Shown here in pieces: positions 15,435-22,929 of a stretch of 32,499 bases of DNA. Below the pieces are notes generated by a model, which saw only the letters and a program-made list of their open reading frames with translations, had not been told where the DNA came from and made no database searches. The translations under genes and the position numbers were made by a program. Numbering within the stretch: the first letter of the stretch is position 1; each line of letters opens with the position of its first letter. The DNA is from Tateyamaria pelophila (GTDB taxonomy: Bacteria > Pseudomonadota > Alphaproteobacteria > Rhodobacterales > Rhodobacteraceae), in contig NZ_JAIMIA010000053.1 of assembly GCF_019966495.1 (NCBI RefSeq), forward strand, positions 1-32,499, in the 5' to 3' direction.

Positions 15435-16885
15435 AGCTTGGCATCCTCGCGCACCAAAAGGCATCCCGGGTTCATCATCGTGTCCGGGTCAAAAGCGCCC
15501 TTGATGCGCGACAGCAGGTTATGCCGTGCGGGCATCGTCTCGTGGAACCAACCCGCCTTTGTGCGCCCAATGCCGTGTTCGGCCGAAAACGACCCACCCC
15601 GTTCAAGGATGATGTCAAAAATCCGTTGTTCGATTTGCTTTCCGATTTCGCGCGCTTGCGTTTCCACCATGGTTTCAAGGGGCAATGCGTTGAAATGCAG
15701 ATTTCCGTCACCCATGTGCCCATAGGATTGAGCGATCCAATCCGGAAATTCCGCCGCCAGCATGGTTTCAAGTGCTGATACCGCGTCCGGCAGTTGCCCA
15801 AGCCGCAAGGACACGTCGCTGCGCACATGATACCCGCGCCGGGAATGGCCTTCGACCAGCCCTTCGCGCAAGGCCCAGAGACGCTGCACCTGCCTGTCGG
15901 ATTTGGCGACAACCGCATCCGCCGCAATGCCTTGTTCAAGTGCTGCCGAAAGCGCGTTTTCCAGCATGTCGTCGAGCGGCAGGTCCAGAGCGGAGCCCAG
16001 TTGCACCAGCACATGCACCGGTGCATCCAACGGCGGAACGAGTGTTGGATCAACAAACTTTGCCAAAGGCAGGCAGGCCGCAGACATAACCTCGAATGCG
16101 GATAGAACCTCATGAGCGGTGCCGCGCAAATGCCGCAACATGGCCAAGGCATCGCCAAAGGATGCGCACCCCACATAGGCAGTCGCCGCAGATTGCCATT
16201 GCGGCGAAATCCGCAGACAGGCCTTTGTGATGATGCCAAACGCGCCCTCCCCACCGATGGCAAGGCGAAGCGGATCAGGGCCACGGTTGTCCTTGTGCAA
16301 ACCGCTGATCGAGGAAACGATACTGCCATCAGCAAGCACCATTTCCAGCCCCATGACATGAGCGCCCATCATGCCATGACGCAGAACACGCACGCCGCCA
16401 GCATTGGTCGAGATAAGTCCGCCGATCTGCGCACTGCCTTGTGATCCGATTGCGACCCCAAACTGCTGACCCTGCTCTTTCAGCGTGGCTTGCAGCGTTT
16501 CCAACACCACCCCGGCCTCAACCGTGCAAGACAGGTTGTCGGTATCCACGTCGCAGATCCGGTTCAGGCGTTGCGTGGACAGGATGATGCAATCCGTGTC
16601 GTCATGCTGCGCCCCAGCGACAAGCCCGGTATGGCCGCCCTGCGGTACGATCGCCACGCCCGCTTCTGCACAAAGCCTGCACACCTGCGATACGTCCTGC
16701 GCAGTGGCCGGGCGGATAACCGCCATGCAGCGGCCTGTCCGGTCTTTGGCCCAATCCTGCGTGAAGGCGTGACTGATCTCATCTCCGGTCAGAATGCCGC
16801 TGGGGCCAAGCAGCTTGGCCAGCTCTTTCTGGACGGTATGTTCCCCAGCCGCATATGGCGAATCTGAAACCTGAGCTTGCGTCAT
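15431..16885 (-). CDS. FAD-linked oxidoreductase, D-lactate/2-hydroxy-acid dehydrogenase type
   Basis: A 484-aa flavoprotein of the GlcD/DLD/D-2-hydroxyglutarate dehydrogenase family. FAD-binding segments are VAIVPQGGHTGLVAGA and the GSQGSAQIGGLISTNAGG loop, followed by VRVLRHG. The C-terminal substrate domain ends with YGHMGDGNLHFNAL and SAEHGIGRTKAGWF, which carry the metal-binding histidines and glutamate of this family. It would oxidise an alpha-hydroxy acid and pass electrons to the quinone pool or another acceptor. The start could be the ATG at 16883-16885 or an in-frame TTG at 16913-16915; neither has a strong ribosome site, and I favour the ATG. It is the promoter-proximal gene of the operon, divergent from the cytosine deaminase. 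Confidence 0.88.
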   Translation of the reverse strand: MTQAQVSDSPYAAGEHTVQKELAKLLGPSGILTGDEISHAFTQDWAKDRTGRCMAVIRPATAQDVSQVCRLCAEAGVAIVPQGGHTGLVAGAQHDDTDCIILSTQRLNRICDVDTDNLSCTVEAGVVLETLQATLKEQGQQFGVAIGSQGSAQIGGLISTNAGGVRVLRHGMMGAHVMGLEMVLADGSIVSSISGLHKDNRGPDPLRLAIGGEGAFGIITKACLRISPQWQSAATAYVGCASFGDALAMLRHLRGTAHEVLSAFEVMSAACLPLAKFVDPTLVPPLDAPVHVLVQLGSALDLPLDDMLENALSAALEQGIAADAVVAKSDRQVQRLWALREGLVEGHSRRGYHVRSDVSLRLGQLPDAVSALETMLAAEFPDWIAQSYGHMGDGNLHFNALPLETMVETQAREIGKQIEQRIFDIILERGGSFSAEHGIGRTKAGWFHETMPARHNLLSRIKGAFDPDTMMNPGCLLVREDAKL

Positions 16886-16954
16886 GAGAAAAGAATTGGT
16901 TAATTCATCCCACAAGTAAACAAATAAGTTTTAGACCACTCGAAAGGAGCCACA
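16886..16954. promoter_or_regulatory. Divergent promoter region of the transporter operon and cytosine deaminase
   Basis: This AT-rich 69-base gap separates two divergent starts, so both promoters and probably a GntR operator must lie here. It contains the self-complementary aatt-ggtt-aatt (16895-16906) and the ribosome site aaaggag (about 16942-16948) of the deaminase. No promoter hexamers stand out enough to assign. Confidence 0.4.
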
Positions 16955-17404
16955 ATGCTGAGCCCCGATGACCAAAGATTTCTGCGCCTCGCCTATGATG
17001 AAGCCAAAGGCGGATATGATGAAGGTGGCTGCCCTATCGGAAGTGTCTTGGCCCGTGGCGGAGACCTTGTGGCGCGCGGACGAAACCAACGGGTTCAACA
17101 AGGCGATCCAATCGCCCATGGCGAAATGGACTGTTTGCGAAAGGCCGGACGCCAACGCAGCTATTCGGGCACAACACTTTATACGACGCTCAGTCCCTGC
17201 ATGATGTGCACCGGCACAATCATCCAATTCAAAATCCCCCGCGTGGTGATCGGTGAGGCAGAGAATTTTCCCGGCAATCCGGATTTCCTGCGCGAAAACG
17301 GCGTCGACGTCATCCTCGCCAATGATCCTGAATGTATCGACCTGATGCGCCGCTTTATCGCAGAAAAGCCTGACCTGTGGAATGAAGACATCGCCGAAGA
17401 TTAA
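16955..17404 (+). CDS. Cytosine deaminase, yeast Fcy1-like (CDA fold)
   Basis: A 149-aa zinc deaminase. The zinc ligands are H55 in HGEMDC and C82 and C85 in PCMMC; E57 is the proton shuttle. The sequence follows yeast cytosine deaminase along its length: GGCPIGSVL, LYTTLSPC, the CTGTII segment, PRVVIGEAENF, and the C-terminal FIAEKPDLWNEDIAED, which is a signature of Fcy1-type enzymes rather than of tRNA or guanine deaminases. Yeast Fcy1 is 158 aa. The expected reaction is cytosine to uracil plus ammonia. The start has a strong ribosome site (aaaggag, 7 bases away). It is divergent from the ABC transporter operon, pointing to uptake and breakdown of a pyrimidine-like compound. Confidence 0.88.
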   Translation: MLSPDDQRFLRLAYDEAKGGYDEGGCPIGSVLARGGDLVARGRNQRVQQGDPIAHGEMDCLRKAGRQRSYSGTTLYTTLSPCMMCTGTIIQFKIPRVVIGEAENFPGNPDFLRENGVDVILANDPECIDLMRRFIAEKPDLWNEDIAED

Positions 17405-18130
17405 CGCGCCGGAGGTCTGGTCGAACCTTAATATTTCTGAAAGCCATCCCGATCTCCGGAGTTTAGTCGACCTCAGTGTCACATTGGTGTCGCAAAATAC
17501 AGCTGACGAAGATCGACTTCAGAACCTGCCCAAGCTGCATTTTTGTTGGTCGATACCGGCAGAAAGCCGTCGTTGCAGAAGGTGCATCAGTAGTGCACTT
17601 TGTTCTGCGACCTACTGGTTCGATCTGCTTGCAGCGAAAGGGTGGTTTAGATTTGATCGCGGATTGCAATGCCTGCTTCGGTGATGTGCGCGGCACAGCA
17701 ACCGGAAATTTGCTGCATGTGCTAAGCGATGCTGCAACAGCAAGGGCGAAAAATTCAAGGTCGGCTCCGTCCCGCCCTCAGTGAGTTCAGGCACAGCGCA
17801 GCGAACGGCCTAGCGACCCGGACCGGCCAATCGTGTCCAGCGCGGCGAAGGTGCTGGGAGAGCCCAGACTCACCGATGCTGCGTGATGCATGGATGTCTG
17901 CTTGCACGAGAGAGCCAAAAACCTTCGAAAACTGGTTAGGTTTTGAACGGAATTTGTGGCAGCCAATAATGATGCGTTTTACGCCCCTGCCAGAAACGAG
18001 AGTTTTGGGAGCATCCCAGCTATAGAAATATAGATTAACTTGAACATGACTTTCACTCGCAAAGTCAGCGGCTTGCACCACTGTATCGCGCAGTCTAACT
18101 GCCGTGATCAGGACTGGAGGAACGGCCAAC
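17405..18130. other. Long intergenic region without a recognised gene
   Basis: About 725 bases. Reading frames of up to 134 codons exist on both strands but none has recognisable protein sequence or a convincing start. The segment 17471-17487 (cctcagtgtcacattgg) closely matches 11273-11290 next to the recombinase gene, differing by one base deletion. There is an imperfect hairpin around 17572-17610 (aggtgca/tgcact). The region may be decayed coding or mobile DNA. The ribosome site of the downstream transporter is ggagg at 18116-18120. Confidence 0.4.
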
Positions 18131-19018
18131 ATGACCACTATCAAGCTTGCAATTGGCAATATTTTCGTCGGCTTTGCTGTCTTGGGATTGAAAGCCCTTG
18201 CCTACTGGATAACTGGTTCGGTCGCACTTTTATCAGATGCACTCGAAAGCACGGTCAATGTCGCAACAGCGTTCGCCGCGCTCGTCGCGATCCATATCGC
18301 GGCGAAACCCGCTGATGCCAATCACCCCTACGGCCATCACAAAGCAGAATTCTTCAGTGCTGTCCTCGAAGGTGTAATGATCATCGTTGCCGCACTGCTT
18401 ATTTTTCGCGAAGCCTACCACGGCTTCATGCAGCCAGTCATGCTTGATGCCCCAGTAGAAGGGCTTCTTGTGAACATGACGGCAACAGTCATAAACGGAC
18501 TGTGGGCTTGGATGCTGATCACACGTGGACGAGCACAGAAATCACCGGCTTTGGTAGCCGATGGAAAACACCTGATTACGGATGTTCTTACCTCTGTCGG
18601 GGTTGCCGCTGGCGTTATTCTTGCTGTTGCAACAGGATGGTGGATACTGGATCCGGCACTGGCGGCGCTCGTGGCCATCAACATCCTCTGGTCAGGTTCG
18701 AAAATCGTCAAAGAGTCCCTGAGCGGTCTTATGGATGAGGCCGTCTCAGCGCAGACACTTGACGCGATCCGTAATGTTATCGCGTCACAATTGGATGGCG
18801 CAATGCAAGCGCACGATCTTCGGACACGGCACGCAGGCGCGGCAATATTTATTGATTTCCATCTGGTCGTGCCCGGTGAAACGACTGTCTTTCAAGCTCA
18901 TGAAATCTGTGACCGGATAGAGGAGTCTTTGAAAGATCACTTGGATGGCGCCAAGGTTACAATCCATGTCGAACCTGAACACAAGTTAAAGCATTTAGGA
19001 GCGATAATTCCGGATTGA
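18131..19018 (+). CDS. Cation diffusion facilitator (CDF) family metal exporter
   Basis: A 295-aa inner-membrane protein from the ATG at 18131, chosen because GGAGG lies 10 bases upstream; a GTG at 18104 is the alternative. It has six membrane helices and a cytoplasmic C-terminal domain. The HPYGHHKAE loop (residues 65-73) and ADGKHLITDVLTS in helix 5 (H147, D151) are CDF hallmarks. The helix 2 metal-site positions, usually Asp/His and Asp, are E39 and N43 in LLSDALESTVN. The C-terminal region (AHEICDRIEESL, VTIHVEPEH) matches the metallochaperone-like dimer domain. It probably exports a divalent metal (Zn, Fe, Mn, Co or Ni) by proton antiport. It stands alone, with no metal-responsive regulator next to it. 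Confidence 0.9.
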   Translation: MTTIKLAIGNIFVGFAVLGLKALAYWITGSVALLSDALESTVNVATAFAALVAIHIAAKPADANHPYGHHKAEFFSAVLEGVMIIVAALLIFREAYHGFMQPVMLDAPVEGLLVNMTATVINGLWAWMLITRGRAQKSPALVADGKHLITDVLTSVGVAAGVILAVATGWWILDPALAALVAINILWSGSKIVKESLSGLMDEAVSAQTLDAIRNVIASQLDGAMQAHDLRTRHAGAAIFIDFHLVVPGETTVFQAHEICDRIEESLKDHLDGAKVTIHVEPEHKLKHLGAIIPD

Positions 19019-19222
19019 AGATGCAGTTTTATTGCCGTGCTACAAATGTCGGTGTGGCCCCAAAAGGGACATTCTCAATGTTCCAAAAATCACCGTTTAT
19101 TAAGCAGTTTACTGAAAGCCGACAGTCGAGCTTTTTGAGTGGGGGTCCGCTCTGTCCGCATCTTACCAGTTCATGCAATGCGCAGCGAATGACCGCTTGA
19201 AGTCAATCAGCCACAACTAAGG

Positions 19223-19606
19223 CTAACTGCTCGACGCATTCATTTCGACGATCTCAGCATCGATAATTGATTTCTGTGCTTTCCGTTCAGGCAACTGATC
19301 AGCCATCCACGCCAGTTGTTCAGATATTGACTTGGGTTTCGCTGCCAGCCCAATCGTTCCACCGTGCCGATGATCGACCGACACGCTTTCAATCTTACCG
19401 TAGGCGCGCTCCTGCGCGGTCGTTGCCAGCAGGATTTGCTCCCTCGGCTTCATCCAGCCTTTCGGTCCCCAGGCGCTGTCATCCGACAAAAGCTGGTCCA
19501 TGCGACGGACAGCCAGTTCGCCGTTGGCGCGGATAGCTTCGCGGACCTCTTGCGGCATCGGCGGCCTGCCCGAAGGGTTCCCGGAAAATCCTTTTTGGAA
19601 TGTCAT
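19223..19606 (-). CDS. DUF5681-domain phage-type protein
   Basis: A 127-aa protein from the ATG at 19604-19606, which has a perfect AGGAGGAG ribosome site; an earlier in-frame start would skip it. The N-terminal FQKGFSGNPSGRPPMPQEV is the basic Gly/Pro motif of DUF5681 proteins, which occur in prophages and other mobile elements, often near DNA-packaging genes. The rest is helical and charged (LAVRRMDQLLSDDSAWGPKGW, EQLAWMADQLPERKAQ). Function unknown; DNA binding is plausible. It is the last gene of the minus-strand cassette that ends against the tRNA-Leu gene. Confidence 0.7.
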   Translation of the reverse strand: MTFQKGFSGNPSGRPPMPQEVREAIRANGELAVRRMDQLLSDDSAWGPKGWMKPREQILLATTAQERAYGKIESVSVDHRHGGTIGLAAKPKSISEQLAWMADQLPERKAQKSIIDAEIVEMNASSS

Positions 19607-19789
19607 CTTCTCCTCCTGTAACTCGGCTGTTAGCAAGCCTGTTCGATTACCGCTTCACACGCGCGAGGTTGGCGTGCGTACGTGGAAATGCCCGCCCCTG
19701 AAGCTGGTAGCGCGATCTAGCTTTGGTTTTCATGAAACACGAAAGAACGCCTGCAATCAACAGCTATACTATTTTTGCTATTTAATTAC

Positions 19790-19802
19790 AGTGTATTACA
19801 CT
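19790..19802. promoter_or_regulatory. Short perfect dyad, operator-like
   Basis: agtgta-t-tacact is a perfect 6+1+6 palindrome in an AT-rich stretch (19775-19802) upstream of the DUF5681 gene on the minus strand. It sits where an operator or promoter would be expected. No binding protein is known for it. Confidence 0.3.
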
Positions 19803-19831
19803 TCCCCCGCCGCGCTCGATTTCGTACATGC

Positions 19832-20008
19832 TCAAAACTGCGGTCTTTGTCTTCGGATTTCCGTCAACAACCGCTCATACATCATTTTCAGCAGCGTGGC
19901 CTCCTGCAGGCGGGCCTGCGCGACCCTCCTGAGTTGGTAGCAGGCGATCAACTCGTCGATGGTCACCCACTCGGCGTGGCCGTTAATCTTCACTTCGTAT
20001 TCTTCCAT
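19832..20008 (-). CDS. Small hypothetical protein, 58 aa
   Basis: Minus-strand frame from ATG 20006-20008 to TGA 19832-19834. The ribosome site is strong (aaggagaag, about 4 bases from the ATG). The protein starts MEEYEVKINGHAEWVTIDEL and continues with an amphipathic helical half rich in Arg, Leu and Gln (RRVAQARLQEATLLKMMYER), ending RRQRPQF. The first half looks like a small beta-sheet domain, the second like a helix that could pair or bind nucleic acid. I do not recognise a family. The ribosome site and its place between cassette genes make it a likely real gene. Confidence 0.6.
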   Translation of the reverse strand: MEEYEVKINGHAEWVTIDELIACYQLRRVAQARLQEATLLKMMYERLLTEIRRQRPQF

Positions 20009-20042
20009 TTTCTTCTCCTTGGCTGCGCGACCCCATCTGGCG

Positions 20043-20070
20043 GGGCTATTATCAGCGGGCTATTATCAGC
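20043..20070. repeat. Two tandem copies of a 14-base unit
   Basis: gggctattatcagc occurs twice in direct tandem (20043-20056 and 20057-20070), followed by another ggg. It lies just upstream of the small 58-aa gene on the minus strand, so it may be an operator or part of a replication-type repeat array. Confidence 0.6.
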
Positions 20071-20114
20071 GGGGTTGTGGGGGATGGGGACGGGGCGACT
20101 AGTAGGGAGAAAAA

Positions 20115-20309
20115 GAGGGCCAAAAGGCGGGTTTTTGGTTAAAAACGCGTTACTGTGTCTACTTATCCCCCTGCCCCCCCTCTCCTCTAAGAGTATTGTT
20201 TCTATTGATTAAAACGCTTTTTAGGGGTGGGGACGAAGGGGGACGTCTTTCAAAGGCGTCCCCCGACACCTGTCCCCACCGTCCCCCAACTACCCGCCTT
20301 TTGGCCCTC
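20115..20309. repeat. 18-bp perfect inverted repeat bounding a non-coding segment
   Basis: gagggccaaaaggcgggt (20115-20132) is repeated exactly in inverse orientation at 20292-20309. The right copy overlaps the last codons of the DUF3987-like gene (stop at 20290). Between them lie 159 bases rich in G-runs and C-runs and a large hairpin. Such arms could bound a cruciform, a single-strand origin or a regulatory RNA. Confidence 0.65.
20226..20280 (-). terminator. Nested G/C hairpin after the replication gene
   Basis: Outer arms ggtggggac (20226-20234) and gtccccacc (20272-20280) enclose an inner hairpin with arms gggggacg (20238-20245) and cgtccccc (20257-20264), extended by cttt/aaag. On the minus strand it lies 10 bases beyond the stop of the replication gene, so it may terminate that transcript, although no strong T-run follows. 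Confidence 0.45.
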
Positions 20310-21696
20310 CCCCCCGCCGATAAAACCGCCTTTTATTAGACCGCTGTTGGGGCCCCGCCTCTGGTGACCAGTCCACCACCTCAAGCCACCCCGCCTCGAA
20401 CAGCGCCTCCATCTCGTCGGTCACATCTCGGCGGCGACGCCCCCGCCCCTTGAGGTTGTCGGCCAGCATACGCCCCGGCACCCACCCGTCGCCCGGTCGG
20501 CGCACGTCGGCTGGCATCTTCTGGTCCAGGCGCACACAGGCGTCGAGGATGGCCTGCTGCATTTTCTCCCGCTCGTTGAGGTTGGCCACGGTGTCGCCCA
20601 TTGCTCCCTCGGCCCATTTGATCGCGCCGAAGATCAAGTCTCTGGCGTACTGGACGTGTTTGAGCGGTACGGTTTCGGGCAGCGGGCCGACCATGGCGGC
20701 GTCCGCCACTGACATGATACCCGCCAGTCGCAGGGTCTGCTCGAAGGCGCGGACCCACATGAAGGGCATGCCCTCGTCGCCCTGCATACGCTGATCCGCT
20801 TCGGAGCGTATTTCTTTCAACCGCGCCGTTGTCACCTCGTCGCAGGTGATGAGGCCCGACCGGGCGATCAGCGCCTTCCGATCCTCTTCGGTCGCCTCGA
20901 ACCCCTCGCGCATGACCCGACCCACGAGGTCGAGGCCCTCGCCACTGAGCGGACCGCGTTTGAGGTTCTCGCACATCTTGACCAGCGGCTCCGGCAGATC
21001 TTCGTGGACGATGTCCTCGAAGTCTTTCAGGTCCGCCATCGTGCCGGGTATGACGAGCAGCCGGTTCAGCGTCCCATCCTCCCCGTCTGCGCCTTCCAGC
21101 GCCTCCAGGTATCGCACCGCTGTCGAGGTGAAGAGGCAGTTGACGAACGGCTTCGGCACCGCCGGTTTATTCTGCTTGCTGTTGGCGTAGTTGTGCGCCG
21201 ACAGTTCCGACCGCGCCAGCCCGTAGAGGCGCATCAGCATGGTTATAACGCGGTTCTGGTGGCTCCCCTTATCCTCCCGCATCGTCGCCAGATACCGCCC
21301 AAACTCGTCGATGTTCAACAGCAGGTTGGGGCGGCTCGTCAGCGTCTCGTGCAGGGCCACGTCGGACGCGATGGTGTCGTAGCTGCGCGATCCGGTCTCG
21401 GTGGTCAGGGATCGCGCAATACCACGCGCCGCCTCCTTGCCGGTCCCGGTGGGGGCCAGCAGCAGGACGTAGAGGTTCAGCGGCGTTTTCTGCCCGCCCA
21501 GCGCCACGACCCAGCGGTTGCCTGTGGCGACCGCCAGGCCTGCTATGGCGCCCGCCAGAGCGGGCCACCGTGTGTCGCGCTGCGCACTGCGGTAGGCCGC
21601 GTCGGTAACGGCCCCCAGAGCGCCCGAAGGGTGCGCCAGACGCCCCTCCAGACCATCGTCCTCGTCGGCTGTTTCCTTGATGATGTAAACGCTCAT
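20290..21696 (-). CDS. DUF3987-like phage/plasmid replication ATPase
   Basis: A 468-aa protein. The start is the ATG at 21694-21696, in an ATGA overlap with the upstream gene. The P-loop APTGTGKEA (about residues 81-89) has Glu where Ser/Thr is usual, as I recall from DUF3987-like helicases of mobile elements. A Walker B-like LLLNIDEFGRYL follows around residue 120. Further motifs typical of the group are GLARSELSAHNYANSK, FVNCLFTSTAVRYLEAL, the LLVIPGT stretch, and a C-terminal winged-helix-like portion (DVTDEMEALFEAGWLEV). The role is probably unwinding at the element's own replication origin; no primase motif is visible. The dense repeats just downstream could be that origin. Function is inferred from fold-like motifs only. 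Confidence 0.7.
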   Translation of the reverse strand: MSVYIIKETADEDDGLEGRLAHPSGALGAVTDAAYRSAQRDTRWPALAGAIAGLAVATGNRWVVALGGQKTPLNLYVLLLAPTGTGKEAARGIARSLTTETGSRSYDTIASDVALHETLTSRPNLLLNIDEFGRYLATMREDKGSHQNRVITMLMRLYGLARSELSAHNYANSKQNKPAVPKPFVNCLFTSTAVRYLEALEGADGEDGTLNRLLVIPGTMADLKDFEDIVHEDLPEPLVKMCENLKRGPLSGEGLDLVGRVMREGFEATEEDRKALIARSGLITCDEVTTARLKEIRSEADQRMQGDEGMPFMWVRAFEQTLRLAGIMSVADAAMVGPLPETVPLKHVQYARDLIFGAIKWAEGAMGDTVANLNEREKMQQAILDACVRLDQKMPADVRRPGDGWVPGRMLADNLKGRGRRRRDVTDEMEALFEAGWLEVVDWSPEAGPQQRSNKRRFYRRGGGPKGG

Positions 21697-22403
21697 GGGT
21701 AGTCTTGCTCTGGTCTTGGGGTGTATTGGCGCTCTGGCTCGAACAGCCACGGGCGGTGGACATGCATGGTGTCGCCAAACTGTTGGTAGGCCGCGTCGTA
21801 GCTGAGTTGATAGTCCACGGCGTGGCGCGCCGCCTCAAAGCACTCTTTCGATGGGTAGAACGCGCCGGTATGCACGCCGCGCAGCAGATCGACTTTGATG
21901 TACGCCGCGCGCGCCAGCGTGAACTCGCTCTCCTCGGCTGTGACGCACCCAATGGTGACGTACAGCATCTGCATACAGAAGAAGTAGTAGAGCTCCGCCG
22001 TGGTTAGAAACTGGACCGGCAGCTCTCCCACGGTGGGTCTCAGCCGCCATATGACCTTGCCCGTGTCGGTGGTGAACTCGTCGATGTAGTGCCCGCCAGG
22101 TTCGTCACATCGCGTGTCCGTCACTCTGACGGGGGCGATGTAGATGGGTTGCGGCTTGGCCGCATCTAGTGTATTACGTCCCATAGTATATTTTCCTGCA
22201 TTGAAGTTGCCCGGTGTCAGCACAACAGCCGGGTTTTTACTGCTCAACCTCACGGGGGGCGGCCTGTAACGGGCGGCCTTTCTTTGTTCTGTGTAGTCGG
22301 TGACCAACATGCCGAAGTGCCTGCGCGAATAGCGGACCTGTTCCGACCCCCACGCCTTCAGCCGCGCCTTATAGCGTCGCCACGCCTCGGTGAGGGTCAT
22401 CAT
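21693..22403 (-). CDS. Hypothetical protein of the cassette, 236 aa
   Basis: Not recognised. The start at 22401-22403 overlaps the stop of the HTH gene (ATGATG); a start one codon later is equally possible. The stop overlaps the replication ATPase start by 4 bases, so all three are coupled. The N-terminus is basic (TLTEAWRRYKARLKAW, EQRKAARYRPPPV). The middle has IDEFTTDTGKVIWRLRP and QFLTTAELYYFFCMQMLYV, and the C-terminus is rich in aromatic residues and Glu/Arg. There is no signal peptide and no clear transmembrane helix. Its position between an excisionase-like regulator and a replication ATPase suggests a replication-accessory or regulatory role. Confidence 0.6.
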   Translation of the reverse strand: MMTLTEAWRRYKARLKAWGSEQVRYSRRHFGMLVTDYTEQRKAARYRPPPVRLSSKNPAVVLTPGNFNAGKYTMGRNTLDAAKPQPIYIAPVRVTDTRCDEPGGHYIDEFTTDTGKVIWRLRPTVGELPVQFLTTAELYYFFCMQMLYVTIGCVTAEESEFTLARAAYIKVDLLRGVHTGAFYPSKECFEAARHAVDYQLSYDAAYQQFGDTMHVHRPWLFEPERQYTPRPEQDYP

Positions 22404-22570
22404 GCCGCGTCTTCTTCGATCATCTCTGGGAGGTAGCGGATACACTGGCGGCTGATGCGTTTGAAAACCGGCCCTTTGCCAAGCCGACGCCAACGCTTCA
22501 ATGTCTCAGTGGATACCTTCAGTTCTGCCGCCTTCTCTTCAGGCGTGAGCAGTTCGATTTTTACGGCCAT
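22400..22570 (-). CDS. Excisionase-like/MerR-type helix-turn-helix protein
   Basis: A 56-aa protein from the ATG at 22568-22570, chosen because GGAGG lies 9 bases upstream. The sequence LLTPEEKAAELKVSTETLKR followed by WRRLGKGPVFKRI and IRYLPEMIEE is the classic small winged-helix layout of excisionase/AlpA-type proteins: a helix-turn-helix, then a wing with an Arg/Lys-rich turn. Such proteins act as directionality factors for integrases or as activators of prophage and satellite genes. It is the first gene of the minus-strand cassette and is likely to control it. Confidence 0.75.
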   Translation of the reverse strand: MAVKIELLTPEEKAAELKVSTETLKRWRRLGKGPVFKRISRQCIRYLPEMIEEDAA

Positions 22571-22842
22571 CTTGCAGCCTCCTCTAAACGGGAGACCGAC
22601 GCACACAGCAGACAAGCCTCCCTTGGGTTAAGGGAAACTGAACAGGTCGATCCAACTAGCGGAGCACATGGTCCTGCGTTGGGGAGAGTTCAGGTGGGCT
22701 TGTCTCTGTTTTTGTTGCCCTGAGACGGTAATTGGCTGCGGAAACAATATATGCACACGGCGCACGTGCGGTCAAGTGCGGGCCATAGTGGGGGCCAGAC
22801 TTGAAGTATTCCGTTATATATCAGTGACTTAGGTCATAAAAA
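22571..22842. other. Leader and promoter region of the cassette
   Basis: This gap between the excisionase-like gene and the tRNA 3' end holds a 9-bp inverted repeat, agacaagcc (22610-22618) with ggcttgtct (22697-22705), in what would be the mRNA leader. The likely promoter is further right. An attachment site is expected near 22843, but no second copy is visible in the window. Confidence 0.45.
22746..22775 (-). promoter_or_regulatory. Sigma-70-like promoter for the cassette
   Basis: On the minus strand TTGACC (22770-22775) and TATATT (22746-22751) are separated by 18 bases. Transcription would start near 22739, about 170 bases before the excisionase-like ORF. Confidence 0.5.
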
Positions 22843-22929
22843 TGGTGCGGCCGGCGAGACTCGAACTCGCACGAGTGTTACCTCACAGCGACCTCAACGC
22901 TGCGCGTCTACCAATTCCGCCACGGCCGC
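22843..22929 (-). tRNA. tRNA-Leu(GAG)
   Basis: Minus strand, 87 bases including an encoded CCA (22843-22845). The acceptor stem GCGGCCG pairs with CGGCCGC. The anticodon arm is CAGCG-TTGAGGT-CGCTG, placing GAG in the anticodon position. A long variable arm (class II) precedes the T arm GCGAG-TTCGAGT-CTCGC. These features identify a leucine tRNA reading CUC/CUU. Its 3' end faces the mobile cassette to the left, the usual side for integration into tRNA genes. Confidence 0.95.

Noticed and set aside
17755-18159. A 134-codon minus-strand frame in the gap before the CDF gene
   Set aside because: No ribosome site, it overlaps the CDF start region, and its sequence shows no recognisable domain.
22843-22929. 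Duplicate of the tRNA 3' end marking the far attachment site of the cassette
   Set aside because: I looked for a repeat of the T-arm/acceptor sequence between 19.0 and 20.3 kb and elsewhere and found none, so no attL/attR pair can be given.
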